The position numbers were made by a program, and so were the translations under genes. Shown piece after piece: positions 15,737 to 24,702 of a stretch of DNA of 64,000 nt (its first letter is position 1; each line of letters starts with the position of its first letter). The stretch comes from Oscillospiraceae bacterium (GTDB lineage: Bacteria > Bacillota > Clostridia > Oscillospirales > Ruminococcaceae), in assembly GCA_015066115.1 (NCBI GenBank), contig SVOZ01000008.1, positions 1-64,000 of the forward strand, in the 5' to 3' direction. The notes under the pieces were generated by a model. The model saw nothing but the letters and a program-made list of their open reading frames with translations. It did no database searches and was not told where the DNA came from.

Positions 15737-16972
15737 TCAAATAAAGTCGATGAGCTGTTTTCGCTTTTCAACTCCCGTTTTGTTCTTTGCCGAGCGAACA
15801 ATCGCCTTTACCGAGGATTCGGATATATACAGCCGCCCTGCGATCTGGCTGTCAGAAAGTCCGTAGGCAACAAGTCTGGAAACCTCGCGCTCTCTCGGAG
15901 ATAGGTGAGCCGCAACGGTTTTCTTCAAAACGGCGTTGTGCAGCTTTGTCCAGCCTGTATGCAACTGCTTGTGCAGATCTTTTACCTTTTTAAGAGCGTC
16001 TGCATCTATAAGCGCTATGCGGTCGTCAAGGAAGGTGCCAAGCTGACGCCTGTGCTCAACAAGCGGCCCATAAAAACCGTCAGCAAGACACAGCCGAATA
16101 GCTTTGTCAATGTGAATTATTGCCGTTTCCTCATCGCCGCTCTGATGACAGACGAGGCCGCACATAAGCCGCAGATATATTTCTGCCAATATCACCTTAT
16201 CAACGACCATTTGTGAGATCATCGGTTCTATAACAAACGGCAGAGTCTTCATAAGCGCAAATCCCTGCACATCCTCCATCTGCTTGTTTCCCATTGCAAG
16301 CTCCTGCGACATTATTATCAGGTGCTTGACATAATACACCCTTGCCGCAGGGTGTGCATCTCTCGGAAGATTATCAAAACAGCCTCTTAAAAACCATTTT
16401 GGAAAATCGTTTGTGTTTCTGATGGCGCTGTCGGCCGCCGCGACCGAGAGCGCTATAATATCTCTGTCAACGTCATTGCGGCAGGGGGCCTCTGTTATGT
16501 GTCTGCGAGCTTGGTGCCAAAGCTTAATGTCCCCCTTCCACATAGCCACAAGGGAAAGCAGAACACCTCCCGATACCACCGCATAAAACTCGCTGTGGTC
16601 ATTAAGAATGCTTTGTGCCTGCTTAAACACCTTGTCAATTTCTCCTCGGCTGTAAGAAACAGCCGCCTCAAACAGCGTCTGTGTGTGTTTATTATAAGAT
16701 AGCTGACTGATCGTTTTATCGGCACTGCCGGGCTCGTTATAAAGATCGGTCATATCAAGAAAAGGGCTTTTTCTCAAAAGACTTGTTTGAGAGCCCGCGG
16801 CTGTTTTTGCCGCCTTACTTCTTCCGTCCATCGGCTTTGGCGCATCGGCAGGGATCATCCAGTTAAGACCAAAGCGCTCTGCGCCCTCGATCTTTCCGTT
16901 TTTACAGTAATCCTGAACCCTTCTTAATGATACATTCCATTTTTCTGCCGCCTGCTGAGCCGTGATCTTCAT
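15737..16972 (-). CDS. Two-HTH transcriptional regulator: N-terminal MerR/excisionase-like, C-terminal LuxR/GerE
   Basis: 411 aa. Residues 1-45 form a helix-turn-helix of the excisionase type (TAQQAAEKWNVSLRRVQDYC, then GKIEGAERFG.NWMIP). Residues about 350-411 form a LuxR/GerE domain (LSPREREVSRLVAYGLSDSQ, then ISESSVKAIV). Between them is an all-helical region with TPR-like character but no recognised sensor. It is encoded directly upstream of and on the same strand as the surface-protein genes, so control of the adhesin is a reasonable inference. Such regulators often have local targets in Clostridia. Confidence 0.75.
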   Translation of the reverse strand: MKITAQQAAEKWNVSLRRVQDYCKNGKIEGAERFGLNWMIPADAPKPMDGRSKAAKTAAGSQTSLLRKSPFLDMTDLYNEPGSADKTISQLSYNKHTQTLFEAAVSYSRGEIDKVFKQAQSILNDHSEFYAVVSGGVLLSLVAMWKGDIKLWHQARRHITEAPCRNDVDRDIIALSVAAADSAIRNTNDFPKWFLRGCFDNLPRDAHPAARVYYVKHLIIMSQELAMGNKQMEDVQGFALMKTLPFVIEPMISQMVVDKVILAEIYLRLMCGLVCHQSGDEETAIIHIDKAIRLCLADGFYGPLVEHRRQLGTFLDDRIALIDADALKKVKDLHKQLHTGWTKLHNAVLKKTVAAHLSPREREVSRLVAYGLSDSQIAGRLYISESSVKAIVRSAKNKTGVEKRKQLIDFI

Positions 16973-17122
16973 ATTTCTCCCTCTTATTTGTCGTTTTTAC
17001 GATATTTGCAAAGGTTATCCCCTTATTTTTTTAAAAGGCCTTTACAAAAATTCTTTTGCACTGCTATTATACATCGTTTCTGCGACGATTACAACCGTTA
17101 TTTTTATATTTTTCACTTTTGA

Positions 17123-17185
17123 TTGACATCTTTTAAAATTTCGTCTATAATAGTTGCGTAAGAAACTGTTGCATGAGCAACTATT
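17123..17185 (+). promoter_or_regulatory. Promoter and palindromic operator of the MarR-ABC operon
   Basis: TTGACA (17123-17128), 17-nt spacer, TATAAT (17146-17151). A perfect 9-bp inverted repeat AATAGTTGC (17149-17157) / GCAACTATT (17177-17185) begins within the -10 box. Nested inside is GTTGC-ATGA-GCAAC (17168-17181). Such overlap of the -10 region and start site is what MarR autorepression requires; the MarR gene starts 19 nt downstream. Confidence 0.75.
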
Positions 17186-17203
17186 ATAAACAAGAGGTGC
17201 TTT

Positions 17204-17644
17204 ATGTCAAAATTTATGAAGATGCTGAACAACATCAGTCGTTCTCAGGCAATCTACAGGCACAGCAGAGTTTCCGCGGACGATCTGCAGGGCGGCCATT
17301 ACGCCTTTGTTTTGGCTGTTTGCCGCCAGCCCGGTCGCTCTCAGGAGGAGCTTGCGCGTGAGCTGTGTGTCAACAAAAGCACAGTTGCAAGAAATCTCAA
17401 CTATCTTGAGGAGAAGGGCTACATTTTAAGACAGCCCTTTAAAAACGACAAAAGGCAATTTTCGGTTTTGCCCACCGAAAAGATGCTTGCCGTTCTCCCC
17501 GAAGTAAGAGCCGCTTCGGCTGAATGGATGACGCTTTTATCCGAGGGGATCGAGCAAGATGAGCTTGATATATTTAATTCGGTTCTAAGTCGGATGCAGG
17601 CAAGGGCAAGAGAAATTATTAAGAGGCAAGAGGAAAACAAATGA
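17204..17644 (+). CDS. MarR family repressor
   Basis: 146 aa winged-helix regulator. The recognition region is CRQPGRSQEELARELCVNKS, then TVARNLNYLEEKGYI, followed by the wing with basic residues (FKNDKRQFSVLP), all typical of MarR. Its stop overlaps the start of the first ABC exporter gene (ATGA), so it is the operon's first gene and probably represses it through the palindrome at 17149-17185, released by a drug-like ligand. Ligand unknown. Confidence 0.85.
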   Translation: MSKFMKMLNNISRSQAIYRHSRVSADDLQGGHYAFVLAVCRQPGRSQEELARELCVNKSTVARNLNYLEEKGYILRQPFKNDKRQFSVLPTEKMLAVLPEVRAASAEWMTLLSEGIEQDELDIFNSVLSRMQARAREIIKRQEENK

Positions 17645-19359
17645 AGTGGGTATTTACATATTTAAAGCCGTTAGCTTCAAGGATATCGGCAGGGATCTTG
17701 GTTAAGATAATCGGCACAATAGCCGAGCTCATAATTCCCTTTTTATTAAGCTACATCCTTGAAAACGTTATTCAATCCAACGATGCAGCAAGGATACTGC
17801 TTTTTGGTGCTCTTATGGCCATCTGCGCAGCGGTTGCCTGTCTTGGTAATATAATTGCAAACAGAATGGCCGCAAAAACCAACATGCTGTTTTCCACCCG
17901 TATGAGAAAGGATCTATTTTCAAAGACCCTGCATCTTTCTGCAAAAAGCACCGACAGCTTTACCATTCCGTCGCTTGAGTCAAGAATAACCTCAGACACA
18001 TACAATGTTCAGAATTTCATAGGAATGATACAAAGAATGGGAATACGCGCGCCGATTCTTCTGCTCGGCGGCACTGCCATCACCTTGGCAATGGACAAAA
18101 GGCTTGCTCTCGTTATGCTGGCCACCTTGCCTTTAATATTTATTGTTGTCTACAGCATTTCACGCATGGGTGTGCCGCTTTACTCTAAGGTTCAACGATC
18201 GGTAGACTCAATGGTAAGGGTGGTGCGCGAGGACGCACAGGGAATCCGTGTCATCAAGGCTCTCTCAAAGGTCGATTACGAAAACGCCCGCTATGACAAG
18301 GCAAACTCAGCCCTCAAGCAAAACGAAACCACCGCCTCAACAATTATGGGCATTGTAAATCCCGTTATGACCCTGCTTATGAATATGGGTATAGTCGCGG
18401 TTATTGCGGTAAGCGCATATCTGGTGGCAAGCAATAAGTCCTCTGCAACAACCGTTATTGCGTTTATGCAATATTTCACCCTTGTTTCTATGGCAATGAT
18501 GTCGCTTTCGAGAATGTTTGTGATGTACACAAAGTGCGCCGCCTCGGCAAACCGCATTTCTCAGGTTATGAGGCAGGTCAATGAGCTCGAAATAATAAAC
18601 GATGACGGCAAGGGCGACAGCCGATTTCATATCTGCTTTGAAAATGTGTCTTTTTCATATCTCGGCAAAACCGACAATTTAAAAAACATATCCTTTTGTT
18701 TAAAAAAGGGAGAGACCCTTGGCATTATAGGTGCAACGGGAAGCGGAAAATCAACCCTTCTGCGCCTTCTTATGCGCTTTTACGATGCCGACCGCGGATT
18801 AGTGCGCATAAACGGAAAAGACCTGCGCTCATACAGCCGCGCCGAGCTTACCTCAATGTTTGGTGTAGTTTTTCAAAATGACTTCCTTTACGCCGATTCG
18901 ATAGAGGAAAATATTCGTTTCGGACGCAATATAAAGAGCGAGGATATAATAAATGCAGCAAAGATCGCGCAGGCGCACGATTTTATAACCTCTTTTTCGG
19001 ACGGCTATCGCCACAGCGTGTCTACAGGCGGCACAAACCTCTCGGGCGGTCAACGCCAGCGCCTGCTTATATCCCGCGCAATAGCAGGCCACCCCGAAAT
19101 ACTTGTGCTTGACGACTCATCCTCGGCTCTCGATTATAAAACAGATGCGGCTTTACGCAAAGCCCTGTCAAAAGCACTTCCCGATTCTACAATAATAACA
19201 GTGGCGCAAAGGGTAAGCTCGGTCAAAAACTGCGATCTCATACTCGTAATTGAAGACGGCGCCATCATCGGCTGCGGCAAACACGAGGAGCTTATGGAAA
19301 GCTGTGCCGAGTACAGAGAAATAAGCCATTCGCAGATGGGAGGCGCTTTTATTGACTGA
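17641..19359 (+). CDS. ABC exporter half-transporter, subunit 1 (degenerate catalytic site)
   Basis: 572 aa: transmembrane domain (residues 1-300) followed by an ATPase domain. Walker A is GATGSGKST, signature LSGGQRQR is intact, but Walker B reads ILVLDDSSSALD, with Asp where the catalytic Glu normally stands. With the partner gene this makes a heterodimeric exporter of the type IV (BmrCD/TM287-288-like) class in which one ATP site is degenerate. The substrate is unknown; control by MarR suggests drug or toxic-compound export. Confidence 0.88.
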   Translation: MKWVFTYLKPLASRISAGILVKIIGTIAELIIPFLLSYILENVIQSNDAARILLFGALMAICAAVACLGNIIANRMAAKTNMLFSTRMRKDLFSKTLHLSAKSTDSFTIPSLESRITSDTYNVQNFIGMIQRMGIRAPILLLGGTAITLAMDKRLALVMLATLPLIFIVVYSISRMGVPLYSKVQRSVDSMVRVVREDAQGIRVIKALSKVDYENARYDKANSALKQNETTASTIMGIVNPVMTLLMNMGIVAVIAVSAYLVASNKSSATTVIAFMQYFTLVSMAMMSLSRMFVMYTKCAASANRISQVMRQVNELEIINDDGKGDSRFHICFENVSFSYLGKTDNLKNISFCLKKGETLGIIGATGSGKSTLLRLLMRFYDADRGLVRINGKDLRSYSRAELTSMFGVVFQNDFLYADSIEENIRFGRNIKSEDIINAAKIAQAHDFITSFSDGYRHSVSTGGTNLSGGQRQRLLISRAIAGHPEILVLDDSSSALDYKTDAALRKALSKALPDSTIITVAQRVSSVKNCDLILVIEDGAIIGCGKHEELMESCAEYREISHSQMGGAFID

Positions 19360-21142
19360 TACAAAGAAAAAACCAAAAAACAAAAAAGGCATATTTATCA
19401 GATTAAGTAAATACGTTCTTATGCAGTGGCCGCTGTTTATTGTTGCGTTGCTCCTTACCCTCGCATCTAACCAGCTATCGCTCTTAGGCCCGAGATACTC
19501 GGGAGCGGCCATTGATGCCATTGAGCTTGAGGGCGGTGTCGACTTTTCTGCTGTTTGGGAAAACATAGCCTTTATGCTTGCCTGCTATTTGATCTCGGCA
19601 CTGTTATCTTATCTTCTCTCAATCGTCATGATACACCTGAGCCAACGGATCATATACAAAATGCGAAAACAGGTTTTTGAAAAGCTCACTACCCTTCCTG
19701 TAAGTTATTTCGACACGCACGCTACGGGCGATATTATAAGCCATCTGTCTTATGATATCGACACTATAAACAGCTCGCTCTCGCATGATCTGGTGCAGAT
19801 ACTGACAAGCATCTACACCGTTGTCGGTTCGCTTATATTTATGTGGCAGATATCAAAACCAATGATAGCTATATTTGTGCTGACGGTTCCTGTGTCTATT
19901 CTTTTTACGCGATACCGCTCCAAAAAGGTCCGTCCGCTCTTTAGCAAGAGGTCAAAAAAATATGGCAAGCTAAACGGCTTTGCCGAGGAAATGCTGACCG
20001 GCTCCCGAACCATCTCGGCTTACGGAAGGCAGGATGTAATATCGGACAGGTTCAATGAAATAAACGATGAGGCAATGGATGCCTTCTACAAAGCGGAATA
20101 TAACGGCGCTCTGCTCTTCCCCACTATAAACCTTATCAACAATTTTTCGCTCAGCCTTGTGGCGATCATGGGCGGAATAATGTATATGTACTCGCAAAAC
20201 GGTGCGGTGCTTGCAGGTTCTATGTTTTTTATCACCCTTGGCGGTGTGGCGCAGTTTGTGCAGTATTCAAGAAAGTTTGCCGGACCCATCAATGAATTTT
20301 CAAACATACTTCACGAAATTCAATCCGCCTTCTCTGCCGCAGAGCGTGTCTTTGCGATTCTTGACGAGGAGCCCGAAAAGGCAGATGCAGAGGACGCACA
20401 GCGGCTAACGGATGTTAAAGGCAACGTTTTTATTGATAACGTCACCTTTGGCTACACACAGGATAAAACGGTTTTAAAAAACGTATCTGTAAATGCAAAA
20501 AAGGGTCAGACGGTGGCTATTGTCGGACCTACGGGCGCCGGAAAAACCACTATCATCAATCTGCTTATGCGCTTTTACGATCATCAGAGCGGAAGGATCC
20601 TTATCGACGGCATTCCTTCGATAAAGCTAAAGCGCTCTGATCTGAGGCTTGCCTTTAACATGGTGCTTCAGGACACCTGGCTGTTTTGCGGCACCATTTA
20701 CGACAATATAGTATACGGCAGAGAGGATGCCACCGCTCAGGAGGTTTATGCGGCGGCAAAGGCGGCAAAGATCGACTCTTATATCAACAGCTTGCCGGAC
20801 GGCTATAACACAATGCTTTTAGATGACGGCGTTAACATTTCCAAGGGACAAAAACAGCTTATAACCATTGCCCGCGCTTTTCTTTCAAAGGCCCCTATTC
20901 TGATTCTTGACGAGGCAACCTCAAATGTTGACTCACGCACCGAGATTCAGATACAAAATGCCATGACCGCGCTTATGGAAAACAAGACCTGTTTTATTAT
21001 CGCCCACAGACTTTCCACCATTCAAAATGCCGATACCATTTTGGTGGTAAAAGACGGCGCCATCATCGAGCAGGGAAACCATCAGGAGCTTTTACAGCGC
21101 GGCGGTTTTTACCACGCATTATACCACTCTCAGTTTAATTGA
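19352..21142 (+). CDS. ABC exporter half-transporter, subunit 2
   Basis: 596 aa, TTG start at 19352 with GGGAGG upstream and overlapping the previous gene by 8 nt. Six-helix transmembrane domain, then Walker A GPTGAGKTT, a degenerate signature (NISKGQKQL instead of LSGGQ) and a normal Walker B with catalytic Glu (ILILDEATSNVD). The altered signature pairs with the Asp-type Walker B of subunit 1 in the same composite site, so the two defects are complementary and expected for a heterodimer. Both subunits form one exporter. Confidence 0.88.
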   Translation: MTDTKKKPKNKKGIFIRLSKYVLMQWPLFIVALLLTLASNQLSLLGPRYSGAAIDAIELEGGVDFSAVWENIAFMLACYLISALLSYLLSIVMIHLSQRIIYKMRKQVFEKLTTLPVSYFDTHATGDIISHLSYDIDTINSSLSHDLVQILTSIYTVVGSLIFMWQISKPMIAIFVLTVPVSILFTRYRSKKVRPLFSKRSKKYGKLNGFAEEMLTGSRTISAYGRQDVISDRFNEINDEAMDAFYKAEYNGALLFPTINLINNFSLSLVAIMGGIMYMYSQNGAVLAGSMFFITLGGVAQFVQYSRKFAGPINEFSNILHEIQSAFSAAERVFAILDEEPEKADAEDAQRLTDVKGNVFIDNVTFGYTQDKTVLKNVSVNAKKGQTVAIVGPTGAGKTTIINLLMRFYDHQSGRILIDGIPSIKLKRSDLRLAFNMVLQDTWLFCGTIYDNIVYGREDATAQEVYAAAKAAKIDSYINSLPDGYNTMLLDDGVNISKGQKQLITIARAFLSKAPILILDEATSNVDSRTEIQIQNAMTALMENKTCFIIAHRLSTIQNADTILVVKDGAIIEQGNHQELLQRGGFYHALYHSQFN

Positions 21143-21170
21143 TTTGTCGCATTTTAATCTGTTGCACTAA

Positions 21171-21218
21171 AAAACACCGACGAGGCTCATTTAGTCTCAT
21201 CGGTGTTTTTGTTTTTTA
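21171..21218 (+). terminator. Terminator of the MarR-ABC operon
   Basis: Arms AAACACCGA and TCGGTGTTT with additional inner pairing (GAGGCT / AGTCTC), followed by T-rich sequence. Confidence 0.75.
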
Positions 21219-21290
21219 AGCTGCAACAAATTGCATATCCTTTTTAAAATCGGAAAGAATATCTAATACAAAACAAAGGAAGGTGAATTT

Positions 21291-21956
21291 ATGTTTAAAC
21301 ACGAAAAGACGCTTTTTCACCCCGTGGCAATAGAAAAGCCCAATCCGCAGTACGCTGCGCTGCTGCAGGAACAGCTCGGCGGCGGCAACGGCGAGCTTAA
21401 GGCGGCTATGCAGTATATGTCACAGAGCTTCAGAATCAAAGACCCTGAAATTAAGGATCTGTTTCTTGACATTGCCGCAGAAGAGCTGGGACACATGGAG
21501 ATGGTGGCGCAGACCATCAATCTCTTAAACGGACACGATGTAGACGCAGAGAAGGTTCCGTCGGGCGAAATTCAGTCCCACGTGCTTTTAGGTCTTAATC
21601 CCGGACTTATCAACGCTTCGGGTTATTCCTGGACGGCTGATTACGTAACGGTGACCGGTGATCTGTGTGCCGACCTCTTAAGCAACATCGCATCCGAACA
21701 GCGAGCAAAGGTGGTTTACGAATACCTTTACCGCCAGATCGACGACAAAAAGGTGCGCGAGACTATTGATTTTCTCTTAAACCGCGAGGAAGCGCACAAT
21801 CAGATGTTCCGCGATGCCTTTAACAAGGTTCAGAACTCCGGCTCAAACAGAGATTTCGGCACAACAAAGGCCGCAAAAATGTATTTTTCGCTGTCCGACC
21901 CCGGCCCAAACGCCTTCGCCACAAATGATACAAAGCCCATTTCTTTTGATAAATAA
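21291..21956 (+). CDS. cotJC: Manganese catalase / spore-coat CotJC-type protein
   Basis: 221 aa ferritin-like four-helix protein with the di-manganese ligands in order: Glu in GELKAAMQYM, ExxH in EELGHMEM, Glu in ASEQRAKVVYE and ExxH in EEAHNQMF. Length and sequence match the short CotJC branch, which lies in spore coats or acts as a catalase on peroxide. Ribosome site AAAGGAAGG before ATG 21291. It stands alone between two terminators. Whether it is sporulation-regulated cannot be seen from the promoter region. Confidence 0.88.
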   Translation: MFKHEKTLFHPVAIEKPNPQYAALLQEQLGGGNGELKAAMQYMSQSFRIKDPEIKDLFLDIAAEELGHMEMVAQTINLLNGHDVDAEKVPSGEIQSHVLLGLNPGLINASGYSWTADYVTVTGDLCADLLSNIASEQRAKVVYEYLYRQIDDKKVRETIDFLLNREEAHNQMFRDAFNKVQNSGSNRDFGTTKAAKMYFSLSDPGPNAFATNDTKPISFDK

Positions 21957-21960
21957 CATT

Positions 21961-21999
21961 AAAACCGCTGAAGGCTTATGTTTTCAGCGGTTACTTTGT
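21961..21999. terminator. Convergent terminator between cotJC and the YjbR gene
   Basis: Arms AACCGCTGAA and TTTCAGCGGTT close behind cotJC; the hairpin overlaps the 3' end of the leftward YjbR gene, which ends at 21984. Confidence 0.7.
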
Positions 22000-22382
22000 T
22001 TATGTCTGTTTTTTGGCTTTTTTGATTTCTTATCCACGATGGCGTAGCTCATGTCTATAAGGAACCTAAGCTCATCAAACGGGACAGAGCCGTCGAGCAC
22101 AACCGAGATCCAATGCTCTTTATTCATATGATAGCCGCGAAAAATGCGCTTGTTATCAACAATAGTAGAGGCGAAAATGGGGTCGCATTTTAAATTTAAA
22201 ACGTCAACCTCATCCTCCGAGCTAACGCCAAGGCGAAATTTTTTAAGTCTGCCGATAAGTGCGGCAAACCATTTGCCAGTCGTTTTATTTCTGATGGCGG
22301 CGTTATTTAAATTTGCCGCCCACAAATACTCGGGCTCTGCGCCGTAGCTTTGCTTTATGTAGGCAAGCGCTTTTTCTGTCAT
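21984..22382 (-). CDS. MmcQ/YjbR family protein
   Basis: 132 aa from ATG 22382 (GAGG upstream); the longer frame to 22511 would be translated out of the neighbouring gene and is not supported. It shows the YjbR features WFAALIG, LKCDP near the middle and RGYHMNKEHWISVVL. YjbR proteins have a double-stranded beta-helix-like DNA-binding-like fold and unknown function. Located 16 nt downstream of the ATC-hydrolase family gene, same strand. Confidence 0.85.
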   Translation of the reverse strand: MTEKALAYIKQSYGAEPEYLWAANLNNAAIRNKTTGKWFAALIGRLKKFRLGVSSEDEVDVLNLKCDPIFASTIVDNKRIFRGYHMNKEHWISVVLDGSVPFDELRFLIDMSYAIVDKKSKKPKNRHKQSNR

Positions 22383-22398
22383 TGCCGTTTTCCTCGCT

Positions 22399-22893
22399 TT
22401 ATTTTTTGTGGTAACGCAGTGAGCAGATGTCATCGCCCTTGGCGATGCATTTTGGCAGATCAAGCACGCTGCCGTAGCACTCGCCGATGCCATGGTCGCC
22501 GCACATTGCAATATCGCAAAGCATTGCTATCTCTTCATCACTGCAGCCTGCTTTTTGCCAGGCCTTTACAAGCGGACAATAGTGAAAATCTATCGAAAGC
22601 TTATCGTCGGTGCTTTCTAAAACATCCATTTCAAAAACAAGCTGGGCAGGCTTTGTAAAAAGCGTCTTTTTAAGGCCCTTAAGGCTGTCGGTTTTGCCCT
22701 TTTTCACAAGGTCAGCACCCTGCGAAAGACCGCATCTTTTTACCGCGGCTGAGCCGAAATCTTTAGGATCAAGTCCTCTCTTTTGCGCCTCGTCGCACAA
22801 AAGGTAAAGCCAAAAGGCTCTGTGTTCAAGCTGGGCGCGAATTGCCTGCAGAAGTCCATTTTTGTACTTAGGCTCGTTTTTTACTTTGCTCAT
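22399..22893 (-). CDS. L-2-amino-thiazoline-4-carboxylate hydrolase family protein
   Basis: 164 aa. The conserved part is FHYCPLVKAWQKAGCSDEEI followed by LCDIAMCGDHGI and a Cys-containing end (CIAKGDDICSLRYHKK). This is the ATC-hydrolase fold, named for an enzyme that makes cysteine from 2-amino-thiazoline-4-carboxylate; many members in gut Clostridia have unknown substrates. The Cys and His residues of the core block are kept. Followed by the YjbR gene in a likely operon. Confidence 0.75.
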   Translation of the reverse strand: MSKVKNEPKYKNGLLQAIRAQLEHRAFWLYLLCDEAQKRGLDPKDFGSAAVKRCGLSQGADLVKKGKTDSLKGLKKTLFTKPAQLVFEMDVLESTDDKLSIDFHYCPLVKAWQKAGCSDEEIAMLCDIAMCGDHGIGECYGSVLDLPKCIAKGDDICSLRYHKK

Positions 22894-22947
22894 AAGGTTT
22901 TCTCCTTTTATTGTAATTTTGTAAGGCGGGTTTATCCGTTTTTTGAC

Positions 22948-23847
22948 TTAATGGTGGTGGTGATGATGGTGATGGCCGTGCGAGTGGGCGTGAGAATGGA
23001 CAACACACTCGGTGCTCTCGCAGTTTTCGCCTTCTTTTTCAAGCTCTAAGGTCGCGTGGCAGATGCCCTCGTTTTTTAAAAAGGCGCGCACCCTCTCTTT
23101 TATGTCACTTCCCTCGTCATTAGTTACGATATGCATTGTGGCATAATTTGCGCCGCCGTCAAGGCTCCAGACGTGAATATGATGCGCATCAATTACGCCC
23201 TCTATCTCACAAAGCTCCTCTTTTAAATGCTCAACATCAATGCCGTCGGGAGTTTTTTCAAGGAAAAGGTAAACTATCTCCCTTAAATTTTTCACCGCGT
23301 TTACAAAAATAAACAGCGCAACAGCTATCGACATAATGGGGTCGATGATATAAAAATCGGTAAACCGCATTACAACGGCGCCGACTAAAACGACCACCCA
23401 CCCAAGCACATCCTCAAGCATATGCAAATTTACTGCCTTCTGATTTACGCTGTCGCCGTCGCGGGTAATATAGGCGGCAAGGAAATTTACTAAAACGCCG
23501 ACAATGGCGAAAATTATCATTCCGTCGTAATTTATCTCGGTTGGCGAAATCAGCTTTAAAACAGCATTGTAAACAACCGCCGCCGAACCAAAAAGCAGTA
23601 TCACCGTTGTGATAACTCCGCCGATAACCGAATAGCGCCTGTAGCCGTAGGTGTAATCCTTGTCGGGCGCCTTTTTGCTCTTTCTCTCAAAAAAGAGAGA
23701 AAGTCCTATGCTGGCGGCATCGCCTATATCGTGAACTGCGTCGGATAAAATGGCAACGCTTCCTGTAAAAACGCCGCCAAAAAACTCAAAAGCCGAAAAA
23801 CACAGGTTTAATATAAACGCGATAAGTATGTTTTTTTCTGTTTTCAT
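22948..23847 (-). CDS. Cation diffusion facilitator, Zn2+-type
   Basis: 299 aa with six membrane helices, a cytoplasmic domain and a C-terminal tail of alternating then continuous His (HSHAHSHG followed by eight His). The transport site reads H-D in helix 2 (DAVHDIGD) and H-D in helix 5 (LHMLED), the signature of Zn2+/Cd2+ exporters. The His tail probably buffers or senses metal. Its start lies 13 nt downstream of the CPBP protease stop. Confidence 0.9.
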   Translation of the reverse strand: MKTEKNILIAFILNLCFSAFEFFGGVFTGSVAILSDAVHDIGDAASIGLSLFFERKSKKAPDKDYTYGYRRYSVIGGVITTVILLFGSAAVVYNAVLKLISPTEINYDGMIIFAIVGVLVNFLAAYITRDGDSVNQKAVNLHMLEDVLGWVVVLVGAVVMRFTDFYIIDPIMSIAVALFIFVNAVKNLREIVYLFLEKTPDGIDVEHLKEELCEIEGVIDAHHIHVWSLDGGANYATMHIVTNDEGSDIKERVRAFLKNEGICHATLELEKEGENCESTECVVHSHAHSHGHHHHHHHH

Positions 23848-23860
23848 AAAATAACCCCAT

Positions 23861-24574
23861 TTATTTTACAAACTTGATTATATACAGGCAATAAAGCGCC
23901 GATACTAAAATTATTATCGCCGCAACTATAATATGCTGATAAAACGAAACCTCTGCCGAAAACGCCGAAAAGGCATTTATTACAAAATGCGCCGCAAAAA
24001 CCGCCCAAATGCTCTTTGTTTTTATAACCACAAGGGTAAAAACAAAGCCTATTGCCACAGCAGTAACTATCTGAAAAAGGTTTGAAACAAGCGTCATACC
24101 GCTGCCGTTAAAGAGGTTTACAATGTGGCCTATTCCAAAGGTGATGGACGAAACCAAAACGGCCGATTTAATGCCGCCCTCGGCCATAGCCTTAAAGAGC
24201 AGACCTCTGAATATAAGCTCCTCTAAAAAAGCCACAAATGCCATTTTGACTATAAAAAGCGCCGTTTGGAGCGGCGAAAAATTTATTGCAACGCCAAAAA
24301 CAAGGTTCATACAGGCAAAAAGCAAAAACGGCAGGTAAAAAAGCATCTTTTTCGCAGTTATTTTAGCTTTGCAAAGCCCGTAATGCTCAAAAAGCCGATT
24401 GTTTCTTAAGAAAAAGAGCAGCAACGCCGTTAATATGGCAAGAAACAAAATAGTAATAAGATGCGGAGCTTTTATAGCCGACGAAAGTCCGTCAAAAAAG
24501 CTTGCCCCGACAACATAGGCTATTATAAAAGCCACCGAAAATAAGATCTGACTTTTTTGATAAAGCTTTTGCAC
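23861..24574 (-). CDS. CPBP family intramembrane protease
   Basis: 237 aa from GTG 24574, preceded by GGGGAG; the longer frame to 24634 lacks a ribosome site. Eight predicted membrane helices with the conserved glutamate motif EELIFRG, then FGIGHIVN and HFVINA, the three CPBP/Abi catalytic elements in order. Bacterial members serve in prenyl-type processing, bacteriocin self-immunity or signalling; none of these is shown here. Confidence 0.85.
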   Translation of the reverse strand: MQKLYQKSQILFSVAFIIAYVVGASFFDGLSSAIKAPHLITILFLAILTALLLFFLRNNRLFEHYGLCKAKITAKKMLFYLPFLLFACMNLVFGVAINFSPLQTALFIVKMAFVAFLEELIFRGLLFKAMAEGGIKSAVLVSSITFGIGHIVNLFNGSGMTLVSNLFQIVTAVAIGFVFTLVVIKTKSIWAVFAAHFVINAFSAFSAEVSFYQHIIVAAIIILVSALYCLYIIKFVK

Positions 24575-24652
24575 CTTTTTCTCTCCCCTCTTTTGCCTTG
24601 CTTTTAGTATATCACACAAAAATAAAAGCGGCAAGTGCTTTAAGAGAGCCGA

Positions 24653-24681
24653 TTGACAATATATTTATAAAGCGCTACAAT
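24653..24681 (+). promoter_or_regulatory. Sigma-A-type promoter of the VanZ-like gene
   Basis: TTGACA (24653-24658), 17-nt spacer, TACAAT (24676-24681), 21 nt before ATG 24703; AGGAGG lies between. Confidence 0.75.
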
Positions 24682-24702
24682 AAATAAAAAGGAGGCAGCA
24701 AG

